Source of the DNA: Pyrrhoderma lamaoense
Lineage: Eukaryota; Basidiomycota; Agaricomycetes; Hymenochaetales; Hymenochaetaceae
Direction of reading: 5' to 3'
DNA length: 64,000 nt
NCBI GenBank assembly: GCA_002794735.1
Contig: NBAZ01000008.1
Location: 1,240,001-1,304,000, forward strand
Shown here: positions 1-13,458 of the stretch, one piece after another
Numbering within the stretch: the stretch's first letter is position 1
Layout of the letters: each line of letters begins with the position of its first letter
Notes under the pieces: generated by a model
Seen by the model: only the letters and a program-made list of their open reading frames with translations
Told to the model about the DNA's origin: nothing
The model's database searches: none
Made by a program: the position numbers and the translations under genes

Positions 1-1
1 C

Positions 2-520
2 CGTGATCAAATCCCCGGAGGGTCTGATTTCGTGATCATCGGAAGAACTGACTCGGCACAGGTTTTAGGTATGGAAGAGGCGATTACTCGCCTTAAACTT
101 GCAGCGGACGCAGGTGCAGATGTTTGTTTCATCGAAGGTGTGAAGACAAAGGATCTCCTTATGAAGACTGTTGCTGCACTCGCGCCAAAGCCGGTTCTCG
201 TTAATGTTATTTCTGGTGGTTTGACGCCCTCGTTCACCTGTAAAGAAGCAGAAGAGATGGGAGCAAAGATTATCAGTAAGCTAACGACAGGACTCTTCAC
301 AATGGCGGCTAACTGATATCTCGAATTAGTCTTCTCACTCGTCTCTTGTGTCGCTGCCGTACACGGAATCCGTGCAGCCATGGCTTCACTAAAGAAAACT
401 GGTACTGACTTCACTTCGGCCCAAGGGATGGATCCTAAGGCATTCTTTGAAGTCATGGGATTGCAGTCTGTCATCGATCTAGATGCTCAAGCCGGAGGAA
501 AAGCCTTTGAACAAGTGTAA
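2..520 (+). CDS. Isocitrate lyase/PEP mutase family protein, C-terminal part (5' end outside window)
   Basis: The reading frame enters at the left edge and reads the C-terminal half of an ICL/PEPM-family TIM barrel. Visible pieces are a strand ending in GRTDS, the helix AITRLKLAADAGADVCFIEG, and VLVNVISGG. In this family these segments follow the metal-binding and catalytic loop, which lies outside the window. One intron (276-329) interrupts the frame; joining 2-275 to 330-520 gives the continuous family motif VAAVHGIRAAM and then a stop. Members cleave C-C or C-P bonds of 2-methyl-malate/isocitrate-like acids or hydrolyse oxaloacetate. The exact substrate cannot be told without the N-terminal loop. 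The family is clear; the specific reaction is not. Confidence 0.85.
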
Positions 521-1021
521 TCAGTCTAGCAGGTTTGCTGGGTCTTGATTATGTTATCTACATAAACTTTATTAGACTTGATACAATTGACTTGTACAAT
601 ATACCTGAACTTGTATTAATTTTTCTGCCTGTACTTGGGATTGGGAATGTGAATAAAATATTTATCAACGGAATTGTTCAGAATCGAAATCATAAGATAA
701 CCTAGCATAGATTTTGTGATTTCTGCGATCACCCGATGGGCTATTTTTACCAATCATGAGATAGACATCGATAATAGTAATTTATAACTCGAGTCGATCT
801 AATACTAAGCATCTATGCCATTTATCCAAGTATCATTGAGCTCCTATATTCAACTAGTGGATGTGTGCGTTATTCACATACTACTGCTGAATCAAGCCGG
901 GTCGTCAATCAGAAATCGGGCGATCATGATCGGTTGTTCTTGACGCGACTAAGTATATATAGAGATTAGCTTGTGACTATCACTAAGTGACAAACGGCAT
1001 TAACTCAGTTATACCTTGACA
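521..1021. other. Intergenic, no gene seen
   Basis: AT-rich spacer between the ICL/PEPM-family gene and OTU1, which point the same way. It should hold the terminator of the first gene and the promoter of the second. No RNA gene or repeat was recognised. Confidence 0.6.
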
Positions 1022-2355
1022 ATGTCAACTCTGAATAAAGGGGCATCTAAACTTCGCCTAAGGCACCCAAAGGGAGTGGCAACTCTTTCTCTGGATCTTG
1101 ATACAGCATCTGTTCTAGATCTTCAACAACAAGTTCTTGCTTGTACTGGTATCTTGCCTTCACAGCAGGACTGTAAGTAATGATGTTGCTGTCGAGATTT
1201 TCATCTATCAATTGTCTAATTATAATCGTGTTTATCCGTAAAAAAACTAGTAAAGTCTGGCTATCCTCCGAAGACACTAACTTTAGTACCAGAGTTGCCA
1301 GCTTCGAGCCTAGGTTTAGCCTCAGGGGACCAAATCATTGTAACTCAGAAGTCCGAAGAGAGTTCTCAGTCTTCGAATTCAACTTCTATCTCCACACTTC
1401 CTACTACATCAGCCTCTAGTTCAAACATTACTACACAGCCTACAAGACAGTATGTTGGTACCTCAAAAAGTGGGGAAAATTACGTGGTAACAGATGCGGG
1501 AGTGCTTGTCCATAGGGTAAGTTCCAATCGATACCATACCCAAACTTTTCTATTTATACCACTCTTGAAGGTTGTGCCTGATGATAATTCGTGTCTATTT
1601 ACCTCGGTTGCTCTTGTTTACGAACAAGATGCACACAAAGCTCAAGAAATCCGACAAGGTGAATCTCAATGTTACTCTCTTTGGCACCAAATTAACACCT
1701 TTTTACGAAAGTTGTTGCCAATGCTATCCGGAGGGACCCCGAGACATGGAATGACGCTATACTAGGGTATGGATCAATTTGATTCACTAAAGAAGTATAC
1801 TAAGGACCTCTTTCGCAGCCGATCCCGAGAAAGCTATATCGACTATATTCTTAAGCCTTCCTCATGGGGAGGAGCTATCGAACTCTCAATTCTTGCAACG
1901 CACTATAGTTCTGAAATTGCATCGATAGACGTCGAGACAGGACGTATTGACCATTTTACTCCTTTTTCTACATCACCCACCCCAGTTGCTCCAACAAATC
2001 GAGGAATACTGATATACTCTGGCATTCACTATGATGCTGCTTCACTCGCACCGACGGTGGACGCACCTCCCGACTTCCATCAAACTGTTTTCCCGATTGA
2101 AGGAAATGATGCACGAACCGATACCATTCTTAGTGCAGCTTCATTACTGGTTGATAAACTGCGAGCGAAACACGCTTATACAAACACCACGACCTTCGAT
2201 TTGCGGTGTGAGGTAAGTACTTGTAGTTATTTGTGGTAAAGTCCTTGCTGAACGGAAATGATCACTTTTAGATATGTAAGGTTGGACTGAAAGGTCAGAA
2301 AGGTGCCACTGAGCACGCAATGCAGACGGGTCACACGTCGTTTGGTGAATACTGA
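1022..2355 (+). CDS. OTU1: Ubiquitin thioesterase OTU1 (YOD1 family)
   Basis: Cysteine protease that removes ubiquitin chains and works with the Cdc48/p97 segregase in ER-associated degradation. Six exons (1022-1172, 1251-1516, 1571-1658, 1712-1766, 1819-2212, 2272-2355) join to 345 codons with every phase agreeing. Domain order is that of the family. An N-terminal ubiquitin-like (UBX-like) domain contains LRHPKGVATLSL and LKSGYPPKTL. A serine/threonine-rich linker follows. The OTU domain has the nucleophile motif VVPDDNSCLF (Cys), the motif SWGGAIELSILA, and the catalytic His in YSGIHYDA. The C-terminal C2H2 zinc finger is CEICKVGLKGQ, then HAMQTGHTSFGEY. Intron 1517-1570 is a multiple of three without stops, so a naive frame reads through it. 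The gene appears intact. Confidence 0.95.
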
Positions 2356-2826
2356 TCCCTTCTTGGTCATTGTTGCTCATGATGTAAGCCATATATTCTC
2401 AATGATATGTATCATTATACCTGTAGACAGTATTACCCGTCCTTATAACATCTAAGAACTCCTAGCCAATACAATGGTTCTGTAGTATATATCTGTGATC
2501 GAGAACCTTGCCGTTTTTACCGTTCACGACTTTACAAGCCACAAATATTTATTTATCTCTGTTTTTTTCTACGGATAACATCAAACAAACTAAGTAGTAA
2601 TAGTGTATAGCTCGTTTCTTCGTCTTACTGATCAAATGCACTATTGTATATGTCAAACTAAAGTAGATAAAGCACAATAATTCTTAACTTAATATCATGA
2701 GATACATGTAGTTTATGTGTTGTTGGAACGCAACGATACGTTCACGCCACCAGCGATCGGCATACCATCGTGACTTATACTTAGACAAACATCTCCAATA
2801 ATGCATACAGCCGACATCGAACCACA
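2356..2826. other. Intergenic, no gene seen
   Basis: Spacer between OTU1 and the LIN1-like gene, AT-rich. No conserved reading frame or repeat was found. Confidence 0.6.
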
Positions 2827-4109
2827 ATGAAGCGCACAAATCCGTCTGCTGAACGCGCGTCGTCAACTAAAGTACAAAAGAAGACGCGTTTTGTTTCGCC
2901 GAGGAGGACCCCGCCCGGTTTGAGGAGGATGTGGACGCGCAACTTGAAGAGTCCAAGAACCAGACGCGGAAAAGAAAAGTCAAAACAGACGGTTATGAAT
3001 CAGATTCTAGTGACGACGGGGAAGGTGTGGTATTAAGCAGGAGAAAGGATGCAGAGAAAGATGAGGAAGATGATATGTTCGCCATGGCTGAGAAAGAAGA
3101 CCAGCCTGAAGAGCAATCGGGAAAGAAAAAGAAGACAGAGTTCTTAAGGCTCGGAGATATCGAAGGACAAGAGTTTAACGAGGACGGGTCAGCGAAAGAG
3201 GAGGAGGAGGAAGATAGTGAATCTGAATCGGAGCCGGAGGATGAAGACGATGCAGAACGTCGTGCAAAAGCTGGTATGGGATACGAATTATCGTCTTTCA
3301 ATATGCGGGAGGAGATGGAGGAAGGAAAGTTTACTGAGGACGGGACTTTCGTACGTACCTTTGACCCTCACGCTATACATGACCGCTGGCTGGAGGGCGC
3401 CGACGAACGTGAGATTAAAAAAGCACGACGGGCGAAACGGGCCCAAGAACGAGCTGAACGTGAAAAGCTAAAAGCAGAAGCTAGAGAAATGCAACAAATG
3501 GGAGGCAAAGAAGAAAATGAAAAGCGGCTACTCTCATTTTTGAAGCGAGGAGAAACCGTAGTAGAAGCTTTAGCTCGCCTTGGGGAGAAGACAAAGAAAG
3601 CTAAGGGGAAAGAGAGAACGTACGGAGGATTTGATTTCTTCACTAATCCGTTATGGATATTAACGCCTTTTTCATAGTAAAAAGCACCTCAAGGGGAATA
3701 CTAATAAGATGGATCTGGACAACGGCGAATCAGAGACGAAGCGCAACCCGAGTCGAAAATAGCATCAGCCCAGCAGTCTAGGATTGAACAACTTACAAGC
3801 CTAGCATCGAACTAATGTCTCTCGGAGACGTCGATATCTACAATAAGACCTACGAGCAAATATTGCGGTCAATTCGATCTCAAGGGAACGTCGAACCCGA
3901 TTGGACACCACCTCTGTAACTTATGAATACAAGTGGGATTTGCCCGAGGCCGGACTACAACTACTGGTGATCCTCAAATATTTGGGCCGTTCAGTGAGTC
4001 AGAAATGACAGCTTGGTTTGAGGCAAAGTACTTTGGAGAGGCTGGGGAAAAAATAAAAGTTCGAACTACTGGAGGAGATTGGGGGAGTTGGGACGAAGTC
4101 ATTGATTGA
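2827..4109 (+). CDS. LIN1: LIN1/CD2BP2-like GYF-domain U5 snRNP protein, frame broken several times
   Basis: Homologue of the U5 snRNP-associated proteins Lin1 (yeast) and CD2BP2 (human). The ATG at 2827 opens a basic N-terminus. An acidic/lysine-rich region and the family block FNMREEMEEGKF...HDRWLEG follow near 3298-3400. Then come GETVVEALARLG, SRIEQLTSLAS (about 3780), GDVDIYNKTYEQILRSIRS (about 3825) and a C-terminal GYF domain (YEYKWDLPEAG, then GPFSESEMTAWFEAKYF) ending at 4109. These pieces lie in different frames. Breaks are inferred near 2905, 3660-3735, 3808, 3917 and 3966. At least two (2905, 3966) are repaired by one extra base in a T or A run. All conserved blocks survive in order, which favours assembly error over a decayed pseudogene, although the 3660-3735 stretch is not resolved. 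Confidence 0.8.
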
Positions 4110-4365
4110 GCATCAAATGTGGACAAATACTTATGATATTATAACCTATTGTGACAAGTGTATGATACAGCGGAATTGGTTATTGTGTAATCTATCAATT
4201 ATATCCTATACAAAGTAGTGCGATTAACGTTGCGATGCCGAAAAGGGTATGGTTATAGCTACATATGCTTGTATACCAAGACAGTATAAATTCAGTGTCA
4301 CTCCATAGTAGTAGTTAGTCTGGGTGGAGGATAGACGAGAAAACAAACAGGAGAACAATGCCATT

Positions 4366-7485
<3,120 letters not shown>

Positions 7486-7817
7486 GTTAGAATTCCCGTA
7501 ATTACAAGCTAGACAGAGGTAGTGTCATAAGCAATAAAACATAAGCTTAGGAATGGAGTCACGGTTACGGGCCATACGGTCCCGATAGAAACAGTCACGT
7601 CAACAACACGTACGCGTCAACATGGTAAAACAAAGCCAAATATCACGTTACAAAAACTGTGTTAAATATATTCTTACGCATGTGTGATGTTTAATGCTTT
7701 ATTGATTGAGGCATTTTCGACTACGACATATTACAAAGTAATACATATTATTATCCAAGAATGTAAAGTCCGAATAGATAGCTGGGTACCAAAGAGCATA
7801 GAAAAGGATGAAGTTCT
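7486..7817. promoter_or_regulatory. Intergenic: RAD54 promoter region
   Basis: Region between the stop of the chromodomain gene (minus strand) and the RAD54 start. It should contain the RAD54 promoter, including an ACGCGT box listed separately. Confidence 0.5.
7612..7617. promoter_or_regulatory. ACGCGT (MCB-like) box upstream of RAD54
   Basis: Palindromic ACGCGT about 130 bp upstream of the RAD54 ATG. In fungi ACGCGT is the core site of the G1/S factor MBF, which drives DNA replication and repair genes. The hexamer also occurs by chance, so function is inferred from position only. Confidence 0.4.
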
Positions 7818-10816
7818 TCAGAGATCAAGGTCACGTACGCAATCAAGAACAAGATTAGCATATCCCGTTTCGTCATTGATAGTAACATTCTGTACAATGA
7901 TCTCTCCAGATAATCCTATAAGGGCACTGGGAATACGAAGCTTGTTGGCAATATCAAAGTTACTTGATGACAAGAAGACGAGTGTGCATTCACCAACGAC
8001 TGCAACGAACTGATTCTTGTGTTAGTGCCCGAATAATTATTAGAATCCGTGTACTGACCAATTCCTTATTCTCAAGTGCAGACCTTAGCTTATCGAGCAA
8101 GCCTTTTTCCTCTGTTGAAGCACTTTCGTCGGCAACTACGCGAGCCGATGAACCACCTACCGTGATATGATCAAGTATTCGTTCTGTAAACAACTTCCTG
8201 GAGGACTGGCAGTAGTAGATGAGAGAATGTTGTTTATCTTCTGAGAGGGGTCATGAGTTGATGGAAATACGTCTTTGAAAGTTACGGGTATTGAGCATGA
8301 GGGACTCAGATATAAGGAGATGATCAATTTCGTTTTCTGTGGTCTGTAATTTCAAGATTATTAGTGCAGTGCAGAGTCAGAGTAAACTACTATTCCTTGA
8401 TGTAATGACTCTTACATTAAGCTCTCCGTGGACGTGGAAATTTTCTCTAATAAAGCTAGAGGCGGCATACTAGTAAGAAGTTTAACAGTCATGTAAGTTT
8501 TTCTTGTGTCAGTTATAAAGGAAACCTGCATAACTCACGCAGGGCCGAAAATCGTTGACTGTTTCCAGCAGAAGCTTTCTGACAGAGCAAGGACATCCGA
8601 TTGGGACACCTGTAGATGATCACTATCTTGACTATTGGAACTTGTTATTACATGCGATAGTAAGGCGCTAGACAACATGCACGCACTCTTTGTTTGATTC
8701 CAGGTTTGATCCGAAGGGGCTGTCGCGTCGTCATTCCTAGTACAGTCGCTTTTTCAGATTGGGAATTCTCTCTAGAGATATCAGGATGTAGTATATTACT
8801 ACTCTCATCATTATCAGAGACCTGGTTCCGATCTTCCTCATCCCCTTCTTCAAATTCTGGTAGGTCTTTATGGTTTTCTAAGATTCCGTTTAGCAGTTCA
8901 GCTGCGCTAGGAGGGTTTGGTATAGTCTCAGTTAAAGTAGCTTGTATGGGGGCTCGATCAGGACTGGTGAGGTTATGAGTTACAACGTTATCATTCGAAG
9001 GCGTGCTATTCGATCCATTTGTAGCTGTGGGTTCTACGATTTGTGGCAAAGTGTTTTCAGAAACCGAAACGTCACCATCACTCTGCAGAAGTTCACGTTC
9101 GATCCCAGATATAGGGGTAGGAGGTTCTAAGCTCGCCCTTCGATCCGAAGTAGATCTCTCTAATGCTGAGCTTGGAGGTTTCTCCTTTTTCTCTTTCTCG
9201 ACAAGCTTTGCTTTTCCGGAGGAACCTCCTAAGATATTCGAAAATGTTTTTCCTATCGCCCGGACACGAGTCGCCAATGCATGTGCTATGCTTGGGTCTT
9301 CATACACCTGTACACGAGGTTTCTTGGGACGATTGTAGGATTTTGTGGGCATCTCTACGAATAATGACCGCTTCGAAGGAACAGAGATAGTTTCAGGGTT
9401 TTCGCGATTAAGGATCTTAGTTGATACGGCCTCATTTGTGATAGCATTTGTTATTCCCGAGTCACTCTGTTTCTCCTTATTAGATATACTAACTCTGCTA
9501 GTCAAATTGGCAACATTGGAGTGTGCATCAAGAGGTTCTGGGACTGGAATTTTATTCTTTCCTGAAATTTGAGCTATTTCTTGCTCTATTTCATCATTTT
9601 GGGTGTCCCCTTCACTTCCACTGAACAGAGATCCATCATGGGAGCTTTCTGATTTTCTGATACATTGATGATCAGCCATATTCTCTACCGCGACCTATGA
9701 GTATCCTATTACCTTTCATTGGTATCACTCTCTACTACAGATTTCCTGGATCTTTTATCAAGCCGACGATAACTCTTTTGGGGATATTTTCTCTTCCTAG
9801 GTCTAGATGAAACGGTTCCTTCATCTTCACTACCTTCGTCTCCTGAAGAGTTTTCCTCCGATTCTGCTACCGGTTTCCTTCCACTGATTCTTTGTCGCCT
9901 TTTCCTTTGACCAGGTACTTCTGGAGTGAGAGGTTTCTAGCAAGATATGACACGGCAAGCAAAGAGTTATTGAATAATTAGCAAATGAATGAATGCGAAG
10001 TTCAAACTGAACCCTACTCACTTTCTCTGATGAAACTCTTGAACTTCTTCTTTTAGTTAACATATTCTCCTTGTTCATAGTAGTTGTTCTTTTTCCCCGT
10101 TTGCGATTCTGAGCTTGCGAAGTAGCCGAGGGAGGTTTCGATTGTCTTTTTCTACCTCTGCCTTTGCTTAGCGTAGGTTGAGGTGCAGATGCACTACCCA
10201 CTGCGCTTCTTCTTCTTCCTCCACTTCTTCGCCATCGGCATCCGCATCGGACAAGGTTTCCGCAGAGTCACCTAGGTATAAAAAAGATATAGATAGACGA
10301 GAGCAGGATCTAGTAACAAATACTGACGAGGGAAGACTTCTTCTTTAACTTTGAAATCACTTGCCCTGTTCCTATTCCTAATTCCTAAATCAACCTTGTC
10401 CCAGAATTTCTCGATTAAGGTCGGTGATTCTTCAAAAGACTCAACGGGTTCCCATCTAATTAAGTATTACTATGGTGCATCGAACATGGTTGATTGAGAG
10501 CGTGTGGCGTACGTGTTTTGGCTTTCCTTGTATCCCTTCCACTGAAGGATACGATTTTCAAGACCTCAGGAACAGGTCAAAAAAGACAATTACTCGGAAT
10601 ACTAACTTTAACAAAGTATTTCTGGTTATAAATTTTAGTAATAACATTTTAGTGCTGCAAGAAGAACGCTTACCCAGGTTATGTTCCTTTTGTATTTATG
10701 GCTAACTTGAGCTTTCACGATCGCCTCTTATAAAGAACCAGTGAGACCCCCAAACTTGTAAGATTAGCCCAAAGTGCAGGCTTACCAACTTCGTAAGTCT
10801 TTGCGCTCAACCCCAT
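7818..10816 (-). CDS. Chromodomain protein with long disordered basic region and unrecognised C-terminal domain
   Basis: The ATG at 10816 opens a first exon MGLSAKTYEV. Splicing four short exons gives a near-perfect chromodomain at residues 8-60: YEVEAIVKAQV, YFVKWKGYKESQNTWEPVE, LIEKFW. The three aromatic-cage positions (Tyr, Trp, Tyr) that read methyl-lysine histone tails are present. An acidic patch and several hundred residues of Lys/Arg/Ser-rich disordered sequence with nuclear-localisation-like clusters follow (for example SKGRGRKRQ and NRKRGKRTT). A more ordered C-terminus ends LVLDCVRDLDL at 7818. No chromoshadow domain was recognised, so it is not a plain HP1. Frame breaks are inferred near 10200 and in 8220-8260, and the 9680-9720 junction is unresolved. 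It lies upstream of RAD54 on the same strand. It could be a Chp1-like heterochromatin factor, but that is a guess. Confidence 0.8.
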
Positions 10817-10850
10817 AGTACGATTTACCGAGGGAGTTTTACACTAGTAT

Positions 10851-10856
10851 ACGCGT
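10851..10856. promoter_or_regulatory. ACGCGT box upstream of the chromodomain gene
   Basis: The hexamer lies only about 35 bp upstream of the inferred ATG at 10816. The position could fit a core-promoter MBF site, but it may be chance. Confidence 0.3.
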
Positions 10857-11850
10857 TTAAAGGCTTATTGGGAGCAAAGACTGTAAGACCGATGTGTTCA
10901 GTCAAAGAGTCGAAACGACTGTTACGTAATATATAGTTCCTGGATCGAATTCGAAATCCGGGTACTAGAATTTTATTTTTATCTACCCACTAACTTAGTC
11001 TATTACTAGTCATATATGCACATACTTACGAGTTGGAAAAAGGGAAGTATGGCTCTTATAGACGTTGTTTATCTCTTATGAGTAAGTGCATACCCCTCTG
11101 GCTCCGAGTCGGAGGTCCCTTTTTCATGTTTCTGACTGATATTTACTCTCTTCGTACTGGTATTTATTATCCTTTGTCCAAAGGGGATACAATCTCTCTA
11201 CCATCATAGATGCTAGGAAGGAAGTCTTAGGGCTCGGGCTCAGTGGGAAATTAGCTTTATAATTCAATATTATAACTTGCTTCCGGGCGAGATCAATTTC
11301 CTTAGCCCCAGACAATTCAAACTTCAGTTTTCCACACTGATCAGCGAAAATAAGTAAATTAAAAGCTTTTATAATATAATTTATTACCTACGCTACCTAC
11401 ACCAAGTACAGTGTTCGAATAAGATGGCTTTCACTCTTCCCCATCCGTGAAAGGTGACGAACCTTGGCTTATTAGATAATAGACGAAGTAGATAGATAAA
11501 ATTAAAACTATCACAAATTCAAGTTCTGCTTTGATTAAAAAGTGTTTGGCTGTGTCTAAAATTAGATCATAAACGAGGCATATGAGCTATTTTTGGAATA
11601 GCATTTCTATATATATATCTGGAATATGTATTTATATCATTATCATACAGTGTATTATACATGGCCCATAAAACATGTAATAAAGATCTGAAAATAGTTG
11701 ACGTCACATTCATTTCGCCCTTCGGAAACAAGCCAACGCGTCATCCCGGCATCGTTAGATATGACAAATCATTTTCTGACTTGACAAATAATCATTAGTG
11801 GAAGGAGAGAATTAGATTGATCCTGAATCAATTGATTATCACAAGGACTG

Positions 11851-11858
11851 TATATAAA
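11851..11858 (+). promoter_or_regulatory. TATA box of the SDR gene at 11923
   Basis: TATATAAA about 70 bp upstream of the ATG, a usual spacing for a fungal core promoter with a short leader. Confidence 0.55.
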
Positions 11859-11922
11859 TTCGTGGACATTAACTCTTCTTGGGAAATCAATCAATAAGTT
11901 CTCAGAAACACCGAAGTTAAGA

Positions 11923-12933
11923 ATGGCTTCACTGGAAGGAAAACGAGTTGTTGTTGTCGGCGGTACCTCTGGTATTGGATACTCAGTAGCGAAGAGCTCT
12001 CTAATCTCCAATGCAGAGCTAGTTGTCGTTGCATCGTCTTCTCCTAACAAGGTTCAAAACGCTGTTTCTAGGCTTGAGAAGGAGAAATCCGAACGGGGGC
12101 TCAAAGGAAAAGTCCTTGGCAAAGTTGTCGATGCGAGTTCACCCCAGTCTGTAAAGGATTTTGCTAAAGAATTTGACGAAATCGACCATCTTGTATGGAC
12201 GAGTGGCGGAATTCCCAATGGTGTCGGCACATCAGACATTGTCGGAGTAGATATCAAGAATCAGGATCTTGAAAAATTCAAAGGTTCACTTTTCTCATTT
12301 GTGTTTAATATTAGGATCATGGTTTTATGTGATATCGGTTATAGGGATATTCGACATCCGACTTTGGGGTGTGGCTTATGCTATCCAAATTATGAAGATC
12401 CGTGATGGAGGATCCGTAACTTTAACAGGAGGTGAGCATTGCTGATTTCCTCGTCCTTGAGCTTAGCGATTAATGTAGTTTCGATCCTTGATATAACAGG
12501 AGCATCATATGCGAAACCTATAAAAGGGATGACACCCATGATAAGTGCAATAGGTGCGGTGGACACATTTACTCGAGGACTAGCACTTGAGCTTGCTCCT
12601 GTCCGAGTTAATGCCGTTTTCCCTGGCCTTGTTGACACCGAAGTAAGTGTATCCTAGCAAAATAGGACCGGATTCGTAGCTCATAATATTTAGTTCTTTG
12701 ACGATTTCCCGGATGCTGTGAAGAAGAGTATATTCGAGGAACATTCAAAGAAACTTCCTGTTGGGCATGTCGCCACCCCAGACGAACTAGCTGAAGCATA
12801 CCTTTTCTTGATGAAGTAAGGATCAATGTAATATTTTGCCTGCCATGAAACTCACTATTGTACTCAAAATTTTAGGTGTACTTCAATAACTGGACAGCGC
12901 ATCGTGGTTGATGGGGGTAATTTATTGATTTAA
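11923..12933 (+). CDS. Atypical short-chain dehydrogenase/reductase (SDR)
   Basis: Rossmann-fold NAD(P)-binding protein of 256 residues in five exons (11923-12283, 12345-12431, 12500-12642, 12694-12815, 12876-12933), all phases consistent. The cofactor loop is VVVGGTSGIGYSVAKSS at residues 9-25. The usual NNAG strand is replaced by HLVWTSGG. GGSVTLTGG and RGLALELAPVRVNAVFPGLV are family-typical. The classical catalytic YxxxK is missing: the aligned stretch is PMISAIGAVDTF, with Met and Ile at those positions. A known bacterial/fungal SDR subgroup also lacks YxxxK, so the protein may be an unusual reductase or a binding protein. It is a paralogue of the two genes at 18.7 and 21.3 kb, in opposite orientation. 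Confidence 0.88.
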
Positions 12934-13458
12934 GAGGGTCTTTCATACATCAACTCTGAAACAATAAGACATCAGTTGTAATCATTAGCATTGGCAATAC
13001 AAATAGATGAGGAACGATCAACCATTCAAACAATGTAATAGCGCCTAAGCGTGGGTTAAAACTGAGACAACTCGGGTTCTATGGAAAGCTCAACAATTTT
13101 TAAGTTTCGTGGCGACATAGAGAACAGGAGCAATCTCTAACAAATCGAGATTCTGAACTAAATCTAGAAATCAGTACTAGTGATTTGTTACATAAATTCA
13201 AAAATGATCCCCGCGATGATCCCCACGTTAAAGGTAAATATTTGTAGAAGACAGACGCGACTTTAAGCATGGCGCAACGCGTTGAGTCGCGTCTTTACAG
13301 CTTTCCTCCACTAGATTCCTTTTCAACACCTTTCACTCATCAATTAATAATTCTCATCTGCGCCCGATCCCTTGCCATTGTCCTCTTTCGAAGAATCTAA
13401 ACAAGGGTCCAGGGGGCTCACATTAATGCTCATTCCTAATCTAGATCCGCGAGCCATT
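12934..13458. promoter_or_regulatory. Intergenic: promoter region of the Crb2-like gene
   Basis: Spacer between the SDR gene and the checkpoint adaptor gene. It carries an ACGCGT and further GCGTC-like sequences at 13250-13295. No reading frame was supported. Confidence 0.45.
13277..13282. promoter_or_regulatory. ACGCGT box upstream of the Crb2-like gene
   Basis: ACGCGT about 180 bp upstream of the chosen ATG (13459), close to GTCGCGTC and GACGCGAC. The cluster of CGCG-containing sites within 50 bp makes a G1/S element plausible. Confidence 0.4.

Larger units (their letters stand above)
10817..11922. other. Intergenic between divergent chromodomain and SDR genes
   Basis: Divergent promoter region of about 1.1 kb, AT-rich. 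It contains a TATA box and an ACGCGT (11736) before the SDR gene. The small minus-strand frame near 11124-11315 shows no family signature and is not called. Confidence 0.5.

Noticed and set aside
2..520. Frame 7-474 on the minus strand as a gene
   Set aside because: It is the shadow of the plus-strand ICL/PEPM-family gene, which has clear family motifs and a consistent intron.
2827..4109. LIN1-like gene as a plain pseudogene
   Set aside because: All conserved blocks survive in order. At least two breaks are single-base losses at runs, and the same pattern occurs in genes such as RAD54. Sequencing error is the simpler explanation, though not proven.
11124..11315. Minus-strand 63-codon frame between the chromodomain and SDR genes
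   Set aside because: No conserved features, and it lies in AT-rich divergent promoter DNA.
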